Counted from the first letter of the stretch, positions 1-6,035 are shown. The stretch is 7,042 bases of DNA from Pseudomonadota bacterium (GCA_021795795.1 JAJYPA010000439.1:1-7042), one strand, 5' to 3'. Numbers and translations: made by a program. Notes: generated by a model from the letters alone, not told the origin.

Positions 1-125
1 CCATCTGCCACCCCTACCCGAACCAGCGTCTGATCGTCACGACCCGAGGCAGGAGCCGTATGCGGTAATCCCGCACGTACGGATCTGTGGAGGGGGTGTT
101 GGGTGACTGACATTCCTACTCCGAC
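1..125 (+). mobile_element. 3' end of a group II intron (domains V and VI)
   Basis: Domain V is at 53-85. It starts GAGCCGTATGCGG and ends GCACGTACGGATC, giving the expected long hairpin: a lower CCGTA/TACGG stem, a 2-nt CG bulge, and an upper TGCGG/CCGCA stem. Domain VI is at 89-122. GGAG pairs with CTCC, followed by a bulged A at 118 as the probable lariat branch point and a G/C-rich upper stem. The intron probably ends GAC at 125, matching the AY rule for group II 3' ends. The short domain V and class C-like tail suggest group IIC. The 5' part and reverse transcriptase core lie outside the window. The hairpins are read by eye; the family assignment rests on recall of domain V consensus. 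Confidence 0.85.
3..68 (+). CDS. C-terminal tail of group II intron reverse transcriptase (partial)
   Basis: This frame is open from the window edge and reads a basic tail beginning ICHPYPNQRL and ending RGRSRMR before a TAA stop at 66-68. It overlaps intron domain V, as the ends of class C intron reverse transcriptases often do. The protein would be the intron-encoded reverse transcriptase/maturase, with its catalytic domains left of the window. The neighbouring frame is also open to a TGA at 104-106 and contains RQEPYA, another tail seen at intron ends, so the true frame cannot be settled here. Confidence 0.4.
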   Translation: MCHPYPNQRLIVTTRGRSRMR

Positions 126-267
126 TCAGCGTGCGGCTTTGCGCCGGGCGGGTTGCTGGGAGGGACCGTAGAGTTCGAGGAACAGCTTCTCGTCCAGTTG
201 ATCCAGTTGGCGTTGGGCAGCAGCCGTGAGGAGTTCGGCCGCCATGTGGGTGAGCACCCGGTAATTG
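126..267 (-). pseudogene. 3' end of an unrecognised truncated gene
   Basis: The minus-strand frame reads through a hydrophilic helix-like stretch (MAAELLTAAAQRQLDQLDEK) and a basic end (PARRKAAR) to a TGA at 128-126. That stop codon directly abuts the predicted end of the group II intron. Toward its N-terminus the frame runs into the probable IS5 end near 268, so only about 45 residues of the original protein remain. I do not recognise the family. The regular leucine and glutamine spacing suggests an amphipathic helix. It may be a leftover of the gene in which the IS and intron landed, or of an older element. Confidence 0.35.
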
Positions 268-700
268 GTCGTCCCTGAAAAAATCATTTTTACGTCGCGG
301 GTACCAACGGCGGCCACGGCACGCGGGCAGCAACTCGGAATGCATCCTATATAGCACTGAGCGCCTATAGACAGGCAAGGCAACAAAAAGGTAAGGCGAT
401 GCTTTTGCGGGCGATGGCCCGCAGCAGCCACCGGAGATTGTACCCAGCGGCGCAGAGAACCGTGTGCAAGCAATCGCCCATGGCCCCTTTGAGCGGGCAA
501 CGGCCGAGACGTTGATCGGCTTTGAGATGACCGATGACGGGCTCGCCGGCGGCCGAGATCTTTCGGTTCCTTGGCCGCCATCCTTTCCGGCTGTGCGGCA
601 ACCATGCCCAAGGTCGCGTATACAGGCCCAGTGCAACGGCGGCAGCGAGTATCCACGCACGCTCTCCACCGGGTCGATCATGTCTTCTGTTGGCCACTCC
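268..700 (-). pseudogene. IS5-type transposase remnant, C-terminal part
   Basis: A minus-strand frame ending at TAG 367-365 contains EPVIGHLKADQRLGR followed by KGAMGDCLHTVLCAAGYNLR. This is the well-known C-terminal region of IS5-type DDE transposases; the E of EPVIGH is in the conserved region around the last catalytic acidic residue. Upstream (about 560-700) the resemblance becomes patchy and shifts frame, for example GERAWI where VERAYVDKGYRGH-like sequence is usual, so the gene is decayed and lacks its N-terminal half. Downstream, the sequence GATTTTTTCAGGGACGACC (minus strand, near 286-268) resembles an IS5-family terminal repeat and probably marks the right end. The exact left limit is unclear. 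Confidence 0.6.
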
Positions 701-745
701 CGGCCTCCTCGCTTTTCCTTCGATGCACTCAAAACATATCCTGAT

Positions 746-860
746 ATCGCGGTAGCGATACCCATTACTGGACACCCCCCGCACAGACCCCGGCGGGCGC
801 AATTCACGCACCGGGCTCCCACCTTGGGTGTTTGGCTGGTGTAGGCCCTGTAACCGCGAC
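746..860 (-). mobile_element. 3' end of a second, diverged group II intron
   Basis: On the minus strand, domain V occupies 818-786. It starts GAGCCCGGTGCG and ends CCCGCCGGGGTC, with a CCCGG/CCGGG lower stem, a 2-nt CG bulge and a short upper stem. It has the same 33-nt length as the + strand intron's domain V. Domain VI occupies 782-749. GCGG pairs with CCGC, with a bulged A at 753 and an outer stem TGTCC/GGGTA. The intron probably ends GAT at 746. Upstream, a minus-strand frame at 914-804 ends HPRWEPGA then TGA inside domain V, a tail typical of intron reverse transcriptases, but no catalytic reverse transcriptase sequence precedes it. This is therefore a truncated relic; its upstream limit is uncertain. 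Confidence 0.75.
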
Positions 861-914
861 GGCCATCGTTGCCACTGTCAGCAACAGCGTCGACCGCAAC
901 CGTGCCTTTGCCAT
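804..914 (-). pseudogene. Short frame ending in a reverse transcriptase-like tail
   Basis: A 36-codon frame begins at an ATG at 914 and ends TPAKHPRWEPGA with TGA inside domain V. The last eight or so residues match the tail often annotated on class C intron reverse transcriptases. The rest (MAKARLRSTLLLTVATMAVA) looks unlike any reverse transcriptase and more like a short hydrophobic segment. The frame has a stop shortly upstream. It is probably not an independent gene; I record it because it helps fix the intron's orientation and shows that the catalytic part is gone. Confidence 0.3.
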
Positions 915-938
915 CAAACTACTCTTGCCATCCCATCA

Positions 939-957
939 CCAGCAAAGCAATTGCTGG
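939..957. repeat. Perfect 7-bp inverted repeat downstream of the primase-helicase gene
   Basis: CCAGCAA and TTGCTGG flank a 5-nt spacer, about 60 bp past the operon's last stop codon. In RNA it would form a compact hairpin in either direction. No run of T follows on either strand, so it is not a standard intrinsic terminator. It may slow 3' exonucleases or be a leftover insertion target, since class C introns favour sites next to hairpins. No other terminator for the operon is visible before the intron relic. Confidence 0.4.
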
Positions 958-1017
958 GCCACGGATTCAGGTCTTAAGGCTTTCAGCACAAGACGCTAAA
1001 CAGGAACAATCTGCTGG

Positions 1018-4000
1018 CTATGATGGCGCGTTTTCAGGATTCGGCCAGTCCCCCGCATACCGCGGGCAGGCTTCGAGCACCAATGCCGCGGACACGCGAT
1101 GCACCAAAGGCAGGGAATCCCCCGCCGCAATCCGGTCCCGCGCAATGTCGGCAGGGTCGCATCCGCAAATCCTGGCCGAATCGACCACACTTTGGAGTGC
1201 CTTGAGCAACTCGTCTACGACCTCGTATGTATTATTATCAGGGTCGTAGACACTTTGCTGCTGCTTGATCTTTTTCCATGCGTCGTAGCGCACTCCCGGC
1301 ATCCCGTTCCGCTCAAACCACGCATTGACCTGGCGGTACGTCGGGTCTTTGTCTGCCGACTGGAGCGCGGCAACGGCGGTCTGCACACGCTCTTGCGTGA
1401 TGTTCGCCTTCAGATCATTCATATTCTGCCTTTCCTCCCGATACTCAGACACTTCAAGGCCACACGCGGCCAATCCAGACAACGGCAACCCGCCGGCGAT
1501 CCATATCGTGATGTTGTCGCGATCTTGCGGCTTCCACACCGCCCGTGCGCGCCCGATGCCCTGCGCCATGCGCCGGGCATAATCATCCAATACCCATTGG
1601 CGCAATTCAGGGTCAACAGGCAACGGCGCCTTGCTGGAGACATTCTTGTTGCCCACGGTAACCTCAACCATGCGCTCAACCTCTGCACTCCAGTCTTTTG
1701 AGGACTTGTCACCAGCTAACCGCTTCAACATCAACTCAGCGTTATATGACAAAACCTGGTCGAGTGGAGAAAAAAGCGGCCCGCCGAAAATCAGCATATC
1801 CCGGCGTTTCCAGTTATCTTGCCCAACATCGTCCCGGCCAAAATAACCCCACTCGTAATCTTCGGTCTTGTCGGCAAGCTCGCAATGCAGCTGATACGTT
1901 AACACCACCGGCGAATTGCCGGTTTCGGACTGCATCTGCTCTTTCAAATCCAGCAGTGCGCTCAACTCTTGTTTCTGGTGGCCTTTGTTCTTCCAGCTAC
2001 GGCCATGAAGATACTGATTAATATGGACAATGCGTACATGCTGCTTTGCGATAGCATGCACTATCTGCCCGCCTTTCTGTTGCACTAAAAACTCGACCGC
2101 CGGCGAGGGTGTGGCATCAAGCAAAATTGTGGGCAGGCCTTTCGCAATGCGATCACCGAGCGTTGTGATTTCATGCACATGAATTGCCCCGGCGTCAACG
2201 ATAGCCGTGCGTGTAGCTATGGATTCGACCAGGCCTTTCATGGTTCGCAGCGGCACAAAAGGATCATATCCGTGCCGCAGTTCGGCCTTTTCCCAGCGCG
2301 CGGTTGCGCCCGGCAGCCAATCTATGTGAAGTTCATTGACCAATCGTCTCATCTCGTCTGGTATGTTCTGAATGCTTTCTTTACCAACCGAACTACCCAG
2401 CCACGCACCTACGCGCTTGAACAGGTCTAGCGCACGCCGGTTGTCGTTAATGAGATTTGCCAACTCTTCCGCATTTTTACCTGTCTGTGTGTGACAAGAG
2501 AGATATGACACTTCCTCTGCGCACTTGCTGGCGTACACGCCGAAGTCCGCGCTCGTGGCCATTATTTGACGAGTCAAATCTGGAATCTCATCGACTACTA
2601 CCAATCGTTCCAGCGTTCTTTCGGAGGTACGATACTGTGCTAATGTGTCAGAATATGAAGCGTATGGTGCAACGACGACCCGGGCGCGGGCTGCATCAGA
2701 TTGATGATATAGCCAAGGACAGGCTGGCACAAAATCCGCACTGACTGAGTTTGATAAAAACCATTCAGTTGCCTTTTTGAACGGCTCGGAATGCTCGTGG
2801 TAGGTTTCTAATATATACTTTTTCCCGTGGGCGCACTCTCTGCAAGCCGTAGTCGCTGGGGCATGGTTTTTGGCAGCAACCAATTCAACAATAGGGTACT
2901 TAAAGCAATCGGATGACTTAAATCTTGCACCTTTTTCGAGTAGATCGAAAATAGTATACCCATTTTTATGCAGAGGCGGCACATCTGGCATTGAACGACC
3001 ATGATAATGGAATGCTCCGACCTGGGCGTAGTCTTCCGCAAGATCATGCGTTCTTGTCAAAATCAGCAAGGGAACATCTTTGAACGCCTGGATGATTTCG
3101 AGGATCAGATGGCTTTTTCCCACGCCAGTTGTCACTTTGATAAGCAACGGCGGCAGCTTGGGCTTTTTCAGTTTCTTTTCTTTGCGTTCCTCTTCCGGTA
3201 TATTTTTCCACTCTATGAGTTTTTCCAGATGCTCTTTGTATTTTGGCAAATAGTCCTTTGTTGCGATTTCGGCGTGCTGGAAAGCAATGTTACGCTCCAC
3301 CGCGTCGGAGATAATCTGGGAGACTTCGGCGTCTTTTGGCTCTCTTATGATTACCGGGGCCTCATCAGATACAGGCGCAAGGGCAAGGTTTTCATCAGAC
3401 TTGTGCCAAGCATGGATGATTTCGGCGGCAAAATAATCTGGAGATTGACGCATGAGATCATTCCAGTCCCGGTTGCCCTTGTCGTCTGGCACGATTGATT
3501 CAGGGGGGAGGAGATAGACGGCCTTGCCGTGCGGATGTGCCACAATTCTGCGGACGGCGGCGAAACTCTCGCGCTGTCCGGTTTCGGACTTGTCGGAATC
3601 CACCAACAAGGAGATCGTCGGCGCACCCTCGTGGGGCGCAAGCGATTCGCTCCATGCCTTCAACCCGCTCCAGTCCCAGCACACCGCTGCAGGTCGCCTC
3701 ATGATCTGGACCCATGACGCGACGGTTTCAAAGCCTTCGCCGGCACCGATGACCGGGCCGGGCACTGGCAAAATAACAGGTTCTCCAGTCGGCGCAAGCG
3801 TCGTCACACCTTTCTTGCCGAGCATTGCCCGCCCGATTTTCCGGACGCGGCTGTACTTGTCTTCCGCAAATTTCAGGAACGACCGTTGAATGCCTGAGAT
3901 GTTCTCAGGTTCTTCCGTCTTGCCAAGCGCATACATGGGTATCAAAAAAGCGAAATCTGCCCCGGCTTCTACCATCTCGGCGTCCACGTTGCCATTTTCG

Positions 4001-4491
4001 CCATTCTTATACCGTGGGTTCATCTCCATCTGAATCCGGATCAACGGCATGAACAGCATGGGGTCCAGTCCGCGTGATGCCAGATAGTCATAGACGGCCT
4101 CACGGTAGTCAGAATATTGAGACTGATCAGCATCCCATGCCGCTTGTGCCCAGCCCTCAGCCGGGCGTTTGGGCTTGAGTGCTGGAATGCCGCGTGCCCA
4201 TGCGGTTTTTGCGTACTGAATCGTCCTCAGTTCGGCCTTTTGCTGATCGGTTTTTGCGCGGGTAATGGCGGCTGCATCGATAACAATGCCGCCATCGTCT
4301 ATGCCCAGTTTTTGGCAAAGTGAATGAAAGCTGCCGTGCTCTCCAGTGCGGTGGTCTTTGAACGCGCCGGATAAAGAGTTGAGGCTGATTGCGTCAAGTC
4401 CGTGACCCTTGAGCCTGAGCCAACGTCCGCTGCTCCGGAAACCGATCCCCGCGGCGGCAAGTATTTCCTGAATTGTGCGAGGCGTGCTCAT
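1018..4491 (-). CDS. Toprim primase / SF2 helicase fusion, mobile-element replication protein
   Basis: This 1157-aa protein is probably a primase-helicase for element replication. Residues 1-100 resemble the N-terminal part of plasmid and phage Toprim proteins, but I see no zinc finger. A Toprim domain follows: GEGFETVAS (251-259) with the catalytic Glu, LLVDSD (295-300), and RDWNDL (341-346). The helicase half has a Walker A, TTGVGKS (454-460), motif Ia LLILTRTHD (475-483), a DEIP Walker B (634-637), LDATPS (791-796), and a motif VI-like AQGIGRAR (976-983). Cys529, 550, 553 and 591 lie between Walker A and B, where XPD/DinG helicases bind a 4Fe-4S cluster. Residues about 1031-1077 (ITQERVQTAVAAL...) resemble the KfrA N-terminal DNA-binding fold. 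The ATG at 4491 has GGGAG six bases upstream and overlaps the preceding stop (ATGA). The role in replication is inferred from domains and context. Confidence 0.85.
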   Translation of the reverse strand: MSTPRTIQEILAAAGIGFRSSGRWLRLKGHGLDAISLNSLSGAFKDHRTGEHGSFHSLCQKLGIDDGGIVIDAAAITRAKTDQQKAELRTIQYAKTAWARGIPALKPKRPAEGWAQAAWDADQSQYSDYREAVYDYLASRGLDPMLFMPLIRIQMEMNPRYKNGENGNVDAEMVEAGADFAFLIPMYALGKTEEPENISGIQRSFLKFAEDKYSRVRKIGRAMLGKKGVTTLAPTGEPVILPVPGPVIGAGEGFETVASWVQIMRRPAAVCWDWSGLKAWSESLAPHEGAPTISLLVDSDKSETGQRESFAAVRRIVAHPHGKAVYLLPPESIVPDDKGNRDWNDLMRQSPDYFAAEIIHAWHKSDENLALAPVSDEAPVIIREPKDAEVSQIISDAVERNIAFQHAEIATKDYLPKYKEHLEKLIEWKNIPEEERKEKKLKKPKLPPLLIKVTTGVGKSHLILEIIQAFKDVPLLILTRTHDLAEDYAQVGAFHYHGRSMPDVPPLHKNGYTIFDLLEKGARFKSSDCFKYPIVELVAAKNHAPATTACRECAHGKKYILETYHEHSEPFKKATEWFLSNSVSADFVPACPWLYHQSDAARARVVVAPYASYSDTLAQYRTSERTLERLVVVDEIPDLTRQIMATSADFGVYASKCAEEVSYLSCHTQTGKNAEELANLINDNRRALDLFKRVGAWLGSSVGKESIQNIPDEMRRLVNELHIDWLPGATARWEKAELRHGYDPFVPLRTMKGLVESIATRTAIVDAGAIHVHEITTLGDRIAKGLPTILLDATPSPAVEFLVQQKGGQIVHAIAKQHVRIVHINQYLHGRSWKNKGHQKQELSALLDLKEQMQSETGNSPVVLTYQLHCELADKTEDYEWGYFGRDDVGQDNWKRRDMLIFGGPLFSPLDQVLSYNAELMLKRLAGDKSSKDWSAEVERMVEVTVGNKNVSSKAPLPVDPELRQWVLDDYARRMAQGIGRARAVWKPQDRDNITIWIAGGLPLSGLAACGLEVSEYREERQNMNDLKANITQERVQTAVAALQSADKDPTYRQVNAWFERNGMPGVRYDAWKKIKQQQSVYDPDNNTYEVVDELLKALQSVVDSARICGCDPADIARDRIAAGDSLPLVHRVSAALVLEACPRYAGDWPNPENAPS

Positions 4492-5009
4492 TCGTCACTC
4501 CCGCTATTGTCCCTGCCGAACGAATCTATCTGGTTGCTCTCAATCCGCTCTTTAATTATTTGCTGTGCGCGCTTGCGCGTTAAAGCCAACATCTCGGAAA
4601 GCGTTTTTGTGTCCCCAAAATGCGCCATCGCCGAATCTATGTTTCCGCCGTAATTGGCGTTTATGTAATCCCTGACTTGCTGTTTCTGCTCTTCTTGTAG
4701 CAGTATATCGCGCGGCGTATGATCACTTATCGTGCCATTATTTCCGAGGTCGAAGACGAAAAGATGGTCCGCTTCTTCCTCGTCATACTTGTCGTCGTGC
4801 GCAACCTTGACTTCAAAATGATTTTTACGATATAATTCTCTGCCATCGGTTTTTATGACTTCGTCTGCTGTTTTATCTGCCGTTGTGTGATCTTGCAGAC
4901 ATATCCACACCGCACTCACAACCTCAACTATTTCTAGGTTTGAATAAAACGTAACCTTGTGCAGTTTGCTTGCTTTATCTCTGAATTCAGGCGGCAGGAA
5001 GTGCATCAT
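4488..5009 (-). CDS. Acidic protein with C-terminal helix-turn-helix, unknown family
   Basis: This 173-aa protein is encoded between the membrane/HTH gene and the primase-helicase, with 4-nt ATGA overlaps at both ends. I do not recognise the family. The middle is acidic (DDKYDEEEADHLFVFD, about 72-87). Residues about 122-158 (SAMAHFGDTKTLSEMLALTR, then KRAQQIIKERIE) look like a helix-turn-helix of the sigma region 4 / LuxR-like type: a helix, a turn, and a basic recognition helix. A role as DNA-binding accessory factor for origin recognition or helicase loading, or as an operon regulator, is an inference from position. The start may be the ATG at 5009 or the adjacent ATG at 5006. The first overlaps the upstream stop and implies coupling. 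No strong Shine-Dalgarno sequence is present, only GGTGG just upstream, which supports translation by re-initiation. Confidence 0.75.
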   Translation of the reverse strand: MMHFLPPEFRDKASKLHKVTFYSNLEIVEVVSAVWICLQDHTTADKTADEVIKTDGRELYRKNHFEVKVAHDDKYDEEEADHLFVFDLGNNGTISDHTPRDILLQEEQKQQVRDYINANYGGNIDSAMAHFGDTKTLSEMLALTRKRAQQIIKERIESNQIDSFGRDNSGSDE

Positions 5010-5734
5010 TTTGCACCACCAATTCGCGCGATCCGTGGCCGGCCTGGGCGGCGTGGGGTGCTATTTATTTGTTGTTTCGCACCGCGCGGGGAAATCGTTT
5101 TGCGCTCGAGGTGATCGATCCAATCCGCGATCGCACGAGCAGTCCATCGTGGTCCACGAGCGCCTGGAACGTTAATCGCTGGCGGAAATAAATGCGGTGA
5201 TTTGCTGAAAAGATTCTGGATTGTTTTTTTGCTGATAGAAAAGCATTTCGCCAATGCATGTTCGTCATAAAGTTGTTGCAGGTTTATAGGTCGGTTAGGT
5301 TCGCTGTCGTCGTCATCGCCGCGCGCGCCGGATTTTTGGCGTGACGAAATGGATGCTGCGTCTGTCCGCATGTTATTAGTACACGTCGCTTTAGTTATAT
5401 CACGTCCTGCGGCGCCGCTTTGCGAAAGCACATGCGGAACTGCATATCTGTTTAACCTCTGCGCTGCTTTTCTTATGCTAAGAAAATCGCGCATGGATGG
5501 TTGTCCGAGTTCGTGTGCAACCCTTTGAATTGCAGTGCGCATGTCCTTTCTGACCATCATGATCAGAGATAAAAAAAAGACAGGAGCTGCGCAAATCATA
5601 GCGAAAAGTATGGATGGAATGGATTGCGATATTATTGCGAGAAGCACCCAACCGGCAAAAAATATAGGTGACGCCAGACACCGCAGCAAAAACGAGTATA
5701 TTAAACTCGTTGTGCTTTCTTCGCGTTGATTCAT
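5006..5734 (-). CDS. Membrane-anchored AlpA/excisionase-like HTH protein
   Basis: This 242-aa protein is the first gene of the operon. Two hydrophobic segments, about 10-36 (LIYSFLLRCLASPIFFAGWV and on) and 37-61 (SIPSILFAMICAAPVFFLSL and on), form a probable helical hairpin in the inner membrane. A low-complexity polar linker follows (about 100-150, including GDDDDSEP). Residues about 152-207 look like a MerR/AlpA-type winged helix: HALAKCFSISKKTIQNLF, then PPAINVPGARGPRWTARA, where the PRWTA motif is typical of excisionase-like proteins. The tail has RRPGRPR (228-234), an AT-hook-like GRP core. A membrane-tethered DNA-binding protein could bring the element's DNA or origin to the membrane, but that is inference. 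The start at 5734 has GGAG at 5745-5742, seven bases upstream, and lies about 70 nt below a consensus promoter. Confidence 0.8.
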   Translation of the reverse strand: MNQREESTTSLIYSFLLRCLASPIFFAGWVLLAIISQSIPSILFAMICAAPVFFLSLIMMVRKDMRTAIQRVAHELGQPSMRDFLSIRKAAQRLNRYAVPHVLSQSGAAGRDITKATCTNNMRTDAASISSRQKSGARGDDDDSEPNRPINLQQLYDEHALAKCFSISKKTIQNLFSKSPHLFPPAINVPGARGPRWTARAIADWIDHLERKTISPRGAKQQINSTPRRPGRPRIARIGGAK

Positions 5735-5812
5735 GTTTATTCTCCAATTTTACGGCCCACTCCCTTTTCTCGCCCGCACGCATTGGATTGGGCAGCGCCG
5801 ACCGCCGGGATC

Positions 5813-5841
5813 ATAATACCCTCAGCCCGCGCGCGTGTCAA
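5813..5841 (-). promoter_or_regulatory. Consensus sigma-70-type promoter for the three-gene operon
   Basis: On the minus strand, TTGACA (5841-5836) is followed by a 17-nt spacer and TATTAT (5818-5813). The -35 box is a perfect consensus match and the -10 box matches at five of six positions. Transcription would start near 5806, giving a leader of about 70 nt before the ATG at 5734. Nothing else in the 250-bp gap drives the operon as clearly. The GC-rich alternating spacer (CGCGCGCGGGCTGAGGG) is unusual and could affect activity. Confidence 0.85.
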
Positions 5842-5853
5842 TCATAACCCATT

Positions 5854-5867
5854 GTTTCTATTGAAAC
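5854..5867. promoter_or_regulatory. Palindrome just upstream of the operon promoter
   Basis: GTTTC TATT GAAAC is a 5-bp perfect inverted repeat with a 4-nt centre. It lies 12 bases upstream of the -35 box, in an AT-rich stretch. Its size and place suit an operator or activator site, perhaps for one of the operon's own helix-turn-helix proteins. There is no direct evidence of binding. Confidence 0.4.
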
Positions 5868-5876
5868 TTAATATAC

Positions 5877-5905
5877 TAGCTTTTTTGATTGAGCGCTGTA
5901 AGCTA
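5877..5905. promoter_or_regulatory. Spaced inverted repeat in the AT-rich upstream region
   Basis: TAGCTT (5877-5882) and AAGCTA (5900-5905) are perfect 6-bp inverted half-sites 17 nt apart. The spacer includes the palindrome AGCGCT (5892-5897). A 7-bp direct repeat, CTATTGA, occurs at 5858-5864 and again at 5903-5909. The region is the most AT-rich part of the window and could hold an origin or an operator array. No clear DnaA box is seen. Confidence 0.3.
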
Positions 5906-5949
5906 TTGATTATATTGTAGCATGGAGAGTCGACGCGCTCAGTAAGCCT

Positions 5950-5973
5950 GGCGCGCGTCCATGCGCGAACGCC
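5950..5973. repeat. GC-rich hairpin at the edge of the operon's upstream region
   Basis: GGCGCGCG (5950-5957), a 6-nt loop, CGCG (5964-5967), a 2-nt AA bulge and CGCC (5970-5973) pair into a strong stem. No T run follows on either strand, so it is not a standard terminator. It lies between the AT-rich regulatory region and the IS1634-like relic, and may mark an element boundary or an old insertion target. Confidence 0.35.
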
Positions 5974-6006
5974 CGAGTTCGACAGTTAATCTTGCAACTC
6001 ATTGAT

Positions 6007-6021
6007 ATCGCTAATAGCGAT
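6007..6021. repeat. Short perfect inverted repeat beside the IS1634-like relic
   Basis: ATCGCT and AGCGAT flank a 3-nt AAT centre, about 15 bp past the stop of the transposase relic on the minus strand. It could be part of the element's terminal region or a chance hairpin. Confidence 0.25.
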
Positions 6022-6035
6022 TTCAAAATGCTCCA

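Noticed and set aside
745..760. TATCGC-GGTA-GCGATA palindrome as an operator
   Set aside because: It falls at the 3' end of the group II intron domain VI on the minus strand, which explains the location better than a separate operator.
37..822. Long minus-strand open frame of 261 codons across the left flank
   Set aside because: It crosses the group II intron ends and the IS5 relic in a frame different from the recognisable transposase; its sequence is intron domain V and VI read as protein.
939..957. Intrinsic terminator for the operon
   Set aside because: The 7-bp hairpin has no following T run on either strand, so I list it only as an inverted repeat.
1099..1701. 200-codon + strand frame
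   Set aside because: Antisense to the C-terminal part of the primase-helicase gene; arginine-rich composition typical of antisense reading of a GC-rich gene.
3001..3498. 165-codon + strand frame rich in aromatic residues
   Set aside because: It lies wholly inside and antisense to the primase-helicase gene, with no ribosome site or known motif; it is a frame shadow.
5006..5734. Toxin-antitoxin or holin-like reading of the first operon gene
   Set aside because: Two membrane segments alone could suggest a holin, but the long C-terminal DNA-binding part and the lack of a lysis partner do not fit.
5909..5919. Second minus-strand promoter with a TATAAT box
   Set aside because: No recognisable -35 box lies 16-18 bases upstream; the AT-rich sequence makes a chance match likely.
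5726..5920. Small + strand gene in the gap upstream of the operon
   Set aside because: It overlaps the operon promoter and leader in the opposite direction, has no ribosome site, and no recognisable features.
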